From: a bacterium | GTDB taxonomy: Bacteria > Sysuimicrobiota > Sysuimicrobiia > Sysuimicrobiales > Segetimicrobiaceae | DNA length: 64,000 nucleotides | Direction of reading: 5' to 3' | NCBI GenBank assembly: GCA_035295165.1 | Contig: DATGJN010000092.1 | Coordinates: 62,001 to 126,000 of the forward strand | Shown: in pieces, positions 27,993 through 35,526 of the stretch | Numbering within the stretch: position 1 is the first letter of the stretch | How the letters are laid out: each line of letters opens with the position of its first letter | Notes under the pieces: generated by a model | The model's database searches: none | What the model was told of the DNA's origin: nothing | Seen by the model: only the letters and a program-made list of their open reading frames with translations | Position numbers and translations under genes: made by a program

Positions 27993-28444
27993 GACGTGTG
28001 GGGCTGGCCGGCGGCGCCGGTCGCAGCGGGGTGACGGCTCGGCCGTGCGTCCGTCGCTGCCCGCGGCGAGGACATCCGGCGGCGGTACCGCAAGCGGCGC
28101 TGCCGGACGATGAAGCCGGCGGCCGCCGCTTGCGCATCAGGGGCATCGTCACGCGGTTGATGGCTCCTCCGAACCTGCTCGACTGTTGGATCGCGATGAA
28201 CCGGCGGCGTTGCGAGGTCCGTCGGGAAGGCGGTCGTGCGGCGATCCTTGACTCACCGCCGCGGCGCGACCGCGGTCCCTTCGCGTTCCCTATTGATGTG
28301 ATACCCACGAATCGCCGATCCAAACCTCGGTCTAGCGTTCCGTCCGGCGGGATGGGGAGGCGGCGGACCGCCAATGTACGTGTTCTGCGTAACCCTCAGA
28401 GAGGTGTTCTGAATAGGTGTTTCGGGTAAGTATTATAAGTATTA
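27993..28444. other. 452-base divergent intergenic region before the ABC exporter
   Basis: The left part is GC-rich and has no believable gene; open frames on both strands are Arg/Pro-rich shadows. The right end (28400-28444) turns abruptly AT-rich and holds a promoter for the exporter gene. Confidence 0.5.
28407..28436 (+). promoter_or_regulatory. Promoter candidate giving a near-leaderless ABC exporter mRNA
   Basis: TATTAT at 28431-28436 lies in an AT-rich patch, with a weak -35 (TTCTGA, 28407-28412) 18 bases upstream. Transcription would begin about 28443, two bases before ATG 28445, and no ribosome site is visible, so the message may be leaderless. Confidence 0.5.
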
Positions 28445-30283
28445 ATGGTACGCATCATGAGGACCCCGCTGCTGTTGCTTCGATATCTGCGGCCGCACTG
28501 GCGCGAAGCGCTGGGCGTATTTGCGACGATGCTCGTGACGATCGGCATCGATGTACTCCGTCCGTGGCCGACGAAGCTCCTGGTCGACCAGGTGCTGGGA
28601 CATCAGCCGCTGCCGGCCTGGCTGCGGGGCGTCGCGGGCGCGTCGCCCGCCGCAAGCGGCGCCGGGCTGCTGCTGTGGGTCTGCGTCGGTACCGTGCTGA
28701 TCTTTGCCGTCGGCGCGGTCTCGTCGATGGTCGAGACCACCGCCGCCGTGCGGCTCGGCCAACGCATGGTGTACGATCTCGGCGCCGATTTGTTCTCGCA
28801 TCTGCAACGCCTGTCGCTGACGTTCCATCGTCGCCGGCCGGTCGGGGACACGATCTCGCGCGTGACCGTGGATTCCTATTGCGTGCAAGCCCTGTTGAAC
28901 GGCGCCCTGCACCCGCTGCTGCGCTCCGTGGGTACGCTGGCCGCGATGTTCGCGGTGATGTGGCGGCTCGAGCCGCGCATGACCGCCCTCTCTCTGCTGG
29001 TCACCCCGCTGCTGGCGCTGACCATCCGTGTGTGCGGCGAGTCGATGCGGGTTCGGCACCGGCGGCGGCGCGATCTGGAAGGGCGCATGATGTCCGTGGT
29101 GGAGCAGACCATGAACGCGATCGCGGCCGTGCAGGCGTTCGCACGCGAGGAGACGGAACAGGCCCGCTTTCGCGCCTACGCAAAGGACACGGCGTCCGCC
29201 TACGTACGCGCCACGCAGGCGGACGCGCGTTTCGGTCTGTTCGTCGGCCTGGTCACGGCGGTTGGGACCGCTGCGGTGATGTGGGTGGGCGCGGTGGATG
29301 TGCTTCACGGCCGAACCACCGTCGGAACGCTGCTCGTGTTTCTCGCGTACCTCGCGGCGCTCTACGTCCCGCTCCACGCGAGCACCTCCACGGCGTCCAC
29401 GGTGCAATCCGCCGCGGCGGCCGCGGAACGCGTGCTGGAGTTGCTCGACACGGCGCCCGAGGTGCGGGACGGCCCCGACGTCCTCGATGGGCGCGTGCGC
29501 GGGCACATCCGCTACGAGCACGTGACGTTCGGGTACGAGCCCGGGCGTCCGGCGCTGCGGGAGGTCTCGTTCGACGTGCACCCGGGCGAGATGGTGGCCA
29601 TCGTGGGTCCCACCGGTGCGGGCAAGAGCACGCTCGCGAACCTGCTTGTGCGGTTCTACGATCCGTGGTCCGGCCGAATCACGATCGACGGCCACGACCT
29701 GGCCCGGCTTCGCGTGCGGTCGCTGCGCCAGCAGATCGCGATCGTGCTGCAGGACCCGTTCATCTTTCCCCTGACGGTTGCGGAGAACATCGGCTACGGG
29801 CGGCCGAACGCGACGCGTGAGGTGATCGTCGCCGCCGCGGTCGCCGCGAACGCCGACGCGTTCATCCGGCGTTTGCCGGACGGATATGACACCGTCCTCG
29901 GGGAGAAGGGCGCGACCCTGTCGGGCGGCGAGAAACAGCGTCTGTCCATCGCGCGGGCGTTTGTGAAGGACGCGCCGATCCTGATCCTCGACGAACCGAC
30001 CTCGGCGGTGGACGCGCTCACGGAGGCGGGGTTGCTCGCGGCGTTGGAGCGGCTGGGGAAGCACCGCACGACGTTCGTGATCGCCCACCGGCTCTCCACG
30101 ATCCGGCGGGCCGACCGGATCCTGGTCCTCGACGAGGGCGCCGTCGTCGAGGAGGGGCGGCACGCCGACCTGATGGACCGGAACGGCCTCTACGCGAGGT
30201 TGTGCCGCCAGCAGACGGTGTTCGTCCCACACGACCCGGCGCTCGCGAGCCATGGCGCGCCCGGCGGGTCGGCGGACGCATGA
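28445..30283 (+). CDS. MsbA-like ABC exporter (fused permease and ATPase)
   Basis: A 612-residue half-transporter that probably works as a homodimer and exports a lipid-linked glycan or other amphiphile. Residues about 15-310 hold six helices with the coupling text GDTISRVTVDSYCVQALLNG. Residues 340-590 form the ATPase: Walker A GPTGAGKST, Q-loop IVLQDPFIFPLTVAENIGYG, signature LSGGEKQRLSIARA, Walker B ILILDEPTSAVD and the switch His in VIAHRLSTI. ATG 28457, four codons later, is another possible start. The gene overlaps the following glycosyltransferase gene by four bases (ATGA) and is divergent from the glycosidase-glycosyltransferase fusion. Confidence 0.93.
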   Translation: MVRIMRTPLLLLRYLRPHWREALGVFATMLVTIGIDVLRPWPTKLLVDQVLGHQPLPAWLRGVAGASPAASGAGLLLWVCVGTVLIFAVGAVSSMVETTAAVRLGQRMVYDLGADLFSHLQRLSLTFHRRRPVGDTISRVTVDSYCVQALLNGALHPLLRSVGTLAAMFAVMWRLEPRMTALSLLVTPLLALTIRVCGESMRVRHRRRRDLEGRMMSVVEQTMNAIAAVQAFAREETEQARFRAYAKDTASAYVRATQADARFGLFVGLVTAVGTAAVMWVGAVDVLHGRTTVGTLLVFLAYLAALYVPLHASTSTASTVQSAAAAAERVLELLDTAPEVRDGPDVLDGRVRGHIRYEHVTFGYEPGRPALREVSFDVHPGEMVAIVGPTGAGKSTLANLLVRFYDPWSGRITIDGHDLARLRVRSLRQQIAIVLQDPFIFPLTVAENIGYGRPNATREVIVAAAVAANADAFIRRLPDGYDTVLGEKGATLSGGEKQRLSIARAFVKDAPILILDEPTSAVDALTEAGLLAALERLGKHRTTFVIAHRLSTIRRADRILVLDEGAVVEEGRHADLMDRNGLYARLCRQQTVFVPHDPALASHGAPGGSADA

Positions 30284-31446
30284 CCCGGCGTCCGCGCCTG
30301 GTCGTGATGGGCATCGCGGGCCGGCTGCCGTTTGCCGGCGTTGCGTGGCAGACGCTCCATTACCTCGAGGGGTTCCGGCGGCTCGGCTGCGATGTTGCCT
30401 ACGTTGAGGACACGGGCGCGTGGCCGTATGACGCGGAGCGCAACACGGTGACGGACGACCCCAGCTATACGGTCGCGTACCTGGCGCGTCTGATGGCCCG
30501 ACGCGGCCTTGATGCACAGTGGGCGTTTCGTGCCGCGTCGCGAGGGCGGCGGGTGTACGGCATGAACGAGCGCCGGCTCACCGATCTGTTCGAGGGCGCC
30601 GACGCGCTCATCAATCTTTCGGGAGCGACCATGCTTGGCGACGAGCACCTCCGCGTGCCCGTGCGCGTTTACCTCGAGACGGATCCCGTGCGGAGCCAGA
30701 TCGAGGTCGCCAAGGGAGATGCGGAGGCGATTGCGATGCTCGAGACGCACACGCACCACTTCACGTACGGGGAGAACCTGGGCGCGCCGGACTGCGGCGT
30801 GCCCGTCGAGCGGTTCACGTGGTCGGGGACGCGTCCCGCCGTGGTCCTCGATTGGTGGAACCCGGGCCCCCCGCCGTCCGACGACGCGCCCCTGACCACC
30901 GTGGCCAACTGGAGTCAGTCCAACGACGTCGAGTGGAACGGTGAGACCTATCGGTGGAGCAAGCACGAGGAGTTTCTGAAGTTCATCGAGCTTCCCCGCC
31001 ACGCCGCGGTGCCGTTCGAGTTGACACTCGCGTGTGGCGACGCCGAGACGGTACGCAAACTCGCGGGGTATGGCTGGCGAGTGCGCGACGCCCTCGCCCT
31101 CTCCAGAGACCTCGACCCCTACCGTGAGTACATCCGCTCGTCGCGCGGGGAGTTTACCGTGGCGAAAGACCAGAACATCCGGCTGCGGAGCGGGTGGTTC
31201 AGCGACCGGAGCGCGTGCTACCTGGCGGCTGGCCGCCCGGTGATCACTCAGGACACCGGCTTCGGTAACGCGGTGCCGACCGGGCGCGGGTTGTTCGCGT
31301 TTCGCACGATGGAAGATATCGTGGAGAGTGTCGCTCGGATCAACGCCGACTACACCCTTCACGCCCGGGCGGCGCGGGAGATCGCGGAAGAGTACTTTGG
31401 CGCGGACCGCGTGCTGGCCGATGTCCTCCGGCGAATGGACGTGTAG
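30280..31446 (+). CDS. Glycosyltransferase family 1-like (GT-B) protein
   Basis: A 388-residue protein from ATG 30280, overlapping the exporter stop as ATGA. The N-terminal half begins RLVVMGIAGRLPFAGVAWQ, a glycine-rich nucleotide-sugar-type strand and loop. The C-terminal half has FSDRSACYLAAGRPVITQDTG, the pattern found in GT-B glycosyltransferases where a sugar nucleotide is held, and the usual closing segment with EEYFGADRVLADVL. The EX7E motif of GT4 is not obvious. Together with the exporter and the divergent GH-GT2 fusion it probably builds or decorates a cell-surface glycan. Acceptor and donor unknown. Confidence 0.75.
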   Translation: MTRRPRLVVMGIAGRLPFAGVAWQTLHYLEGFRRLGCDVAYVEDTGAWPYDAERNTVTDDPSYTVAYLARLMARRGLDAQWAFRAASRGRRVYGMNERRLTDLFEGADALINLSGATMLGDEHLRVPVRVYLETDPVRSQIEVAKGDAEAIAMLETHTHHFTYGENLGAPDCGVPVERFTWSGTRPAVVLDWWNPGPPPSDDAPLTTVANWSQSNDVEWNGETYRWSKHEEFLKFIELPRHAAVPFELTLACGDAETVRKLAGYGWRVRDALALSRDLDPYREYIRSSRGEFTVAKDQNIRLRSGWFSDRSACYLAAGRPVITQDTGFGNAVPTGRGLFAFRTMEDIVESVARINADYTLHARAAREIAEEYFGADRVLADVLRRMDV

Positions 31447-31502
31447 CCGCCCGCGTCGAGCGCGGCCGGGAGACGCGATGGATCGCGTGGGGGGGGGCGG
31501 CG

Positions 31503-32180
31503 CTAGTGGCTGTGTTGCTGGTAGTCCCGAACGAGGCGCTGGTTGGTGTCGGCCGCGGAGATGATCTGCTGCCGCGATGCGTCCTGCGTCGATGCGACCG
31601 CCTTCTGTACCGCCGCCATATACGCGTCATGGGAGGCGAATCCCGTTGGTGCCAGCCCGTTGGCCGCGTACCCTTCTCCACCGATCAACATGCCGTTCGT
31701 GACGAGGGTGAACTCGATCCGAGCACCGAGGTAAACCCCGAAGAACAGCAGCGTCGTGCGATCTCCGTTGACCGTGAGCAGGATCTGGCCGTTGGTCGAT
31801 CCGGCGGCGGTCGTCAACGAGAACGTCCCGCCGCCGGCGGACTTGCTGGCGCCGAGACCGTAGCGAAACTTGCCCGTCTTGATGGCCACGCCGCCGAGCG
31901 TGCCCGCGATCGTCCCGGAGTAGAAGGTTTGCACGTTCTGATCGTTGGGACTCCCGGGAGGCGGGATCACACCGCCGATGGGTGGTGTCTGGACCGCATT
32001 GGGGTCGGTCACCGAAAACCCCGGGAGCACCAGCGGGATCTTGAAGTTGAAATAGAGGGGGTAGGACGGCTGGGCCCCCAACGGGACGGGCGAGAGGGCG
32101 CACGCAGCCCACGCCAGCGTCAACACGGCGCCCCAGGTCGCCGCGAGTCGCCACATACGGGGTACGCAGACGCGTCGCAT
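31503..32180 (-). CDS. Secreted protein of unknown function
   Basis: From ATG 32180 this is 225 residues: basic MRRVCVPRMWR, a hydrophobic core and a Sec cleavage site near PLGAQPS. The mature protein is rich in Gly, Thr, Ser and Pro, apparently beta-structured, with phrases FYSGTIAGTLGGVAIKTGKF and LLFFGVYLGARIEF. A short, charged, Gln-rich helix (about 190-225) ends the protein. An AGAGGTGA ribosome site lies eight bases upstream of the ATG; a GTG four codons earlier overlaps that site. No domain is recognised. It is convergent with the glycosyltransferase gene and divergent from the zinc-ribbon gene. Confidence 0.7.
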   Translation of the reverse strand: MRRVCVPRMWRLAATWGAVLTLAWAACALSPVPLGAQPSYPLYFNFKIPLVLPGFSVTDPNAVQTPPIGGVIPPPGSPNDQNVQTFYSGTIAGTLGGVAIKTGKFRYGLGASKSAGGGTFSLTTAAGSTNGQILLTVNGDRTTLLFFGVYLGARIEFTLVTNGMLIGGEGYAANGLAPTGFASHDAYMAAVQKAVASTQDASRQQIISAADTNQRLVRDYQQHSH

Positions 32181-32237
32181 CGTGCCGTTCACCTCTTCTC
32201 ATGGGTTCGTCGAGGCGGAGGATCGTCCCTCCGTTGC

Positions 32238-32267
32238 TTGTCATGCCATCGCAGGTGGTCGTATAAT
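32238..32267 (+). promoter_or_regulatory. Sigma-70 promoter of the zinc-ribbon gene
   Basis: TTGTCA (32238-32243) and TATAAT (32262-32267) are separated by 18 bases. The start of transcription would be near 32274, leaving a leader of about 68 bases before the TTG start at 32342. Confidence 0.75.
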
Positions 32268-32341
32268 GTGAGTAAACCCAACGTTGATCGCTTGACTTGC
32301 ACCGCACGTTTTGCCGGCACCGGTCCCTGGGGGAATGTACT

Positions 32342-32644
32342 TTGGGGTTCGCGGACAAGGCCCTCCAGTGTCTCGACTGCGGCAAGGAATTTGTCTTCAC
32401 GGCGGGGGAACAAGAATTCTATGCCAAGAAGGGATTTACGAACGAGCCGTTGCGGTGCAAAGATTGCCGGGACGTCCGGAAGCGCTCTCGCGAGTCCGTC
32501 GCGGGACTGCCTCGCGAGATGTTCGACGCGATCCGCACGAAATGCGGGTCCAAGACACAGGTTCCGTTTCGGCCCCGAACCGACCGGCCAGTGTACTGCC
32601 CCGATTGCTTTCGTGAACTCCGCGCGCAGCAGCGCCGGGCGTAG
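32342..32644 (+). CDS. Small zinc-ribbon protein (zf-trcl/CxxC type)
   Basis: A 100-residue protein starting at TTG 32342, with GGGGG a few bases upstream and close agreement with the family's opening FADKALQCLDCGKEF. Cys10/Cys13 and Cys39/Cys42 frame the conserved FVFTAGEQEFYAKKGFTNEP and form the first zinc site. The second site has Cys86/Cys89 (VYCPDC) but only Cys68 in IRTKCGS, where relatives I recall have CxxC; one ligand is missing. Such proteins are frequent in Armatimonadota, Chloroflexota and related genomes and may bind nucleic acid or assist translation; their role is not known. It has its own near-consensus promoter. Confidence 0.85.
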   Translation: MGFADKALQCLDCGKEFVFTAGEQEFYAKKGFTNEPLRCKDCRDVRKRSRESVAGLPREMFDAIRTKCGSKTQVPFRPRTDRPVYCPDCFRELRAQQRRA

Positions 32645-32877
32645 GGGCAGCCACCAGTTCGTTGACGTGGGCGCAGCACTCACTCCGTGTACGTGGCGCG
32701 TGAACCCAAGAGCATGCCGTCGAGCCGTTATCGTCGATGGCCCGACGAGCGATGGTGTGCGTCCGTCGCCGGCGGACTTCCGGCGCGCGAATCGGCGGCA
32801 ACACCGTCCGCCGATGTCCGTGGACACGGTCCCGCACGTCCGCAGGAACGGGCACGGTTGAGACACACGTGGGTCTC

Positions 32878-33699
32878 GTGACGCTCTGGTGCGGCCCGTT
32901 GCGTGCCGCGGCGCGCTCGTCGTGGCTTCGGCGCGTCGCGGTGCCCGCGCTCGCAGCGCTTGCGCTCGTAGCCTGCGGAGCTCGTACGGGGCAGGTACCC
33001 CCGCTCCCGGCGGCACCGCATGTCGCCGCCGTCGGGCCGACGGTGGACAAGATTCGCCGCGCCGGGGTGTTCCGAGTTGCCGTGGACCTGTCGTATCCAC
33101 CGATGGCGTTTCGCCGGGACGGCGCGCCGGCCGGATTTGACATCGAGTTGGCGACGTTGCTCGCCAGATCGCTGGGCGTCCGGCTCGTGGTCGTTGATAC
33201 ACCGATCCTGACGGTCCGCGACGGAGTGCCGGCGGACACAGACGCGGTGGTTGGGGTCGCACCGCAGGCCGTCGTGCCTGGGCTACCGTCCGACCCGTAT
33301 TACACGTCACAACAAGCCATCCTGTCCCAGGGGCGCAGCGCCGTCGGGTCGCTCGACGGACTGCGCGGCCTCCACGTGGCGGTGGCCGCCGGGAGCCGAG
33401 GGGTGGCGGTGGCGCAGGACGCGGGGGCGATCCCGGATCTCACCTACCTGCCCGAAGAGGCGCTTGCGGCGGTGGCGCAGGGCCGTGCGCGGGCTGCGGT
33501 CGCCGACGCCCCCCTGGTGCTCGACTATGCGGCCAGTCACGCCGGACTGCGGGTCGTCGGCGGCTTCGGCGCCCCCGTTCCGCGGGTCGTCGTCGTGTCG
33601 AAGGACGCCCCGGATCTGGCCTCGGCTGTCTCTGCCGCGGTGCACGCGCTCGATCGTGACGGAGGCCTCGGGCGGCTCCGGGCGCGGTGGCACCTGTAG
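32878..33699 (+). CDS. Solute-binding lipoprotein, family 3 (amino acid type)
   Basis: A 273-residue protein from GTG 32878 with a lipoprotein signal: basic AARSSWLRR, a hydrophobic run and the lipobox LVAC. The mature domain is a type II periplasmic binding fold: DKIRRAGVFRVAVDLSYPPMAF and GFDIELATLLARSLGVRL are standard for family 3 amino acid receptors. The middle region (AVVGVAPQAVVPGLPSDPYYTSQ) is shorter than usual. No permease or ATPase gene is near, so it may serve a distant transporter or a sensor. The ribosome site is weak, and another GTG lies three codons upstream. Confidence 0.82.
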   Translation: MTLWCGPLRAAARSSWLRRVAVPALAALALVACGARTGQVPPLPAAPHVAAVGPTVDKIRRAGVFRVAVDLSYPPMAFRRDGAPAGFDIELATLLARSLGVRLVVVDTPILTVRDGVPADTDAVVGVAPQAVVPGLPSDPYYTSQQAILSQGRSAVGSLDGLRGLHVAVAAGSRGVAVAQDAGAIPDLTYLPEEALAAVAQGRARAAVADAPLVLDYAASHAGLRVVGGFGAPVPRVVVVSKDAPDLASAVSAAVHALDRDGGLGRLRARWHL

Positions 33700-33898
33700 C
33701 CGGCCGGTCCGGTCGTGGAGCGCGTGCGGCGTGACGGGTAGGGGCCGGACAGGAGCGGCGGCGCCGGGGGATGAACAGTACGGTACGAAGGCGGTCGTCG
33801 CCGCGTTCGGAACGCGAGGCCGGCGCACGGAGTTCCGGAGGGGCCCGGCGGCCTTCGCGCGCGGGCCGGACCGGTTCGCCGGATCCCAAGGGGGGGCG

Positions 33899-34555
33899 AT
33901 GATGGAGCAACCGCGGCGGTCGCTGGCGCACGAGGCCGAGGAAGCGGTGCGCCGTCTCCGCGGCGTGTCGGCCGTGCGGGTGGATCTCGGAGAGGACGGG
34001 GCGATCGCTCGTGTGCACGTGTTGGCCTCGGCCGAGCGTAGCCCCAAGGTGATCGTTGCGGATGTGATCGCGACGCTCGCGGCGCAGTTCGGCGTCAGCC
34101 TGGAGCCGGGGCACGTGAGGGTCGCGGGCCTGCGCCCCGGCCAGGCCGAGTCGGGTCCGTCGCCGGTGCGGTCCCGGCTCAAGTCCGTCGGGCTGACGGT
34201 GTCGCGGCTCCGGTCGTCGGCCGAGGTACGCGTACAACTCGAGCACGACGGGCTGATTTACGAAGGCGCGGCCTCCGGGCCCAACGCGGCGTCCCACCTG
34301 CTCGAACTCGTCGCGCAGGCGACCCTGCGCGCCGTGGAGACGTACCTGCGCGCAGACGCGTTATTCGTCGTGCAGTCCGCGACCGCTGTGTTGGCCGGCG
34401 CTCACCAGATCGCCTTGGTGGTCGTCTCGTGGTTGGGCCCGGACGAAGAGACGCTCAGCGGGTCGGCCGTGGTGCGCAACGACGCCCGGGAGGCGATGGT
34501 CCACGCCACGCTCGACGCCATCAACCGCACCGTACTCGGGCTCGGTACCCGCTAG
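33899..34555 (+). CDS. Conserved hypothetical protein with two similar alpha-beta halves
   Basis: A 218-residue cytoplasmic protein from ATG 33899 (or the adjacent ATG 33902) behind a G-rich ribosome site. I do not recognise the family. The N-terminal half opens with LAHEAEEAVRRLRGVSAVRV and continues with a charged strand and KVIVADVIATLAAQFGVSL. The C-terminal half has a strand (AEVRVQLEHDGLIYEG), a long helix rich in Ala, Leu and Glu, and a second strand-helix pair (IALVVVSWLG and AMVHATLDAIN). The pattern resembles small ligand-binding or regulatory folds. The next gene begins on the last base of its stop codon (TAGTG), so they are probably coupled. Confidence 0.72.
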   Translation: MMEQPRRSLAHEAEEAVRRLRGVSAVRVDLGEDGAIARVHVLASAERSPKVIVADVIATLAAQFGVSLEPGHVRVAGLRPGQAESGPSPVRSRLKSVGLTVSRLRSSAEVRVQLEHDGLIYEGAASGPNAASHLLELVAQATLRAVETYLRADALFVVQSATAVLAGAHQIALVVVSWLGPDEETLSGSAVVRNDAREAMVHATLDAINRTVLGLGTR

Positions 34556-35340
34556 TGCCTGTACGGCCGGTCTGGACCGCGCTTGCGCGGGCGGCGGCGA
34601 TCGCCTGCGTGGTCGTCTGTGCGGCGCCGGGCGTGCCGACGCGAGGAATGGCCGCGCAGACGGCGGTCCCGGTGCTGATGTATCACCGGATCGATACGGT
34701 GCTGTCCGCGCGCGATCCGATCACCGTGGGCCTCACGGTGATGGCGCCCGCGTTCGAGGCGCAGCTCCGATTCCTGCGGCGGCACGGGTTCCGTTCGATC
34801 ACGCTCGACGACATGTGGACGCACATGGTCCGGCACGCACCGGCGTCCGGGCCGGAAATCGTCCTCACCTTCGACGACGGGTACGAGGACAACTATACCG
34901 TCGCGTTCCCGCTGCTCCGCCGGTACCGGTTCACGGGAACGTTCTTCGTCGTGACGTCCACCGTGGGGACGCCCGATCACCTGACGGTGACGCAGATCAA
35001 GGAAATGGCCGCCGCCGGGATGGCGTTTGGATCCCACGGGCAGCACCACGTCGATTTCTCCGCTCTGCCGCCGTCGATTGCCCGCCTCGAGCTCGAACAC
35101 AGTAAACGTTTCATCGGCGAGTGGGCAGGAGACTCGGTCACGTTCTTCGCGTACCCCTCCGGCCGATACTCCCAAAGCGTGGAACGGAGCCTCTCCGACC
35201 TTGGCTACCGTGGCGCCGTGACGGAGATCCCGGGGTTCGTCAGTGCCGCGAGCCGCCCGTACGAGCTGGAGCGCGTGCGGGTCGCGCACGACGATTCCCT
35301 GGCGGGATACGCCCGCAAGCTCCGGCTGCCTGCGCCCTGA
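34555..35340 (+). CDS. Secreted polysaccharide deacetylase (NodB/CE4 family)
   Basis: A 261-residue enzyme that removes acetyl groups from N-acetylated glycans such as peptidoglycan or exopolysaccharide. The GTG at 34555 overlaps the preceding stop by one base and yields a signal peptide ending near GMAAQ. NodB motif 1 is TFDDGYEDN with the catalytic and metal-binding Asp pair; motif 2 is SHGQHHVDF with the metal His residues; the later FFAYPSGRYSQ corresponds to motif 3. The opening VPVLMYHRID is typical for PgaB/YadE-like exopolysaccharide deacetylases. It is followed by the secA promoter region. Confidence 0.9.
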   Translation: MPVRPVWTALARAAAIACVVVCAAPGVPTRGMAAQTAVPVLMYHRIDTVLSARDPITVGLTVMAPAFEAQLRFLRRHGFRSITLDDMWTHMVRHAPASGPEIVLTFDDGYEDNYTVAFPLLRRYRFTGTFFVVTSTVGTPDHLTVTQIKEMAAAGMAFGSHGQHHVDFSALPPSIARLELEHSKRFIGEWAGDSVTFFAYPSGRYSQSVERSLSDLGYRGAVTEIPGFVSAASRPYELERVRVAHDDSLAGYARKLRLPAP

Positions 35341-35383
35341 CGCGCGCGGCAGCCTGCGCCCGCCCCCGGTGTAGACAGCCTGG

Positions 35384-35389
35384 ACTATA
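35384..35389 (+). promoter_or_regulatory. TATAAT -10 candidate upstream of secA
   Basis: A perfect TATAAT lies 138 bases before the secA start in an otherwise GC-rich gap, but no good -35 is found 16-18 bases upstream. A second weak -10 (TATAGT, 35438-35443) is closer to the gene. Confidence 0.4.
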
Positions 35390-35526
35390 ATGGGCGTGGG
35401 CGTACGTTAGGCTAAGGAGCGCGGGATTGGTGAATCATATAGTAGGAGCCGGAGGACCGGCGGCACCGTAGCGTCCGTGGGCGACCCGTGGTCGAGGGGC
35501 GTGCCCGCGACTTCAGGAGCGATCGA

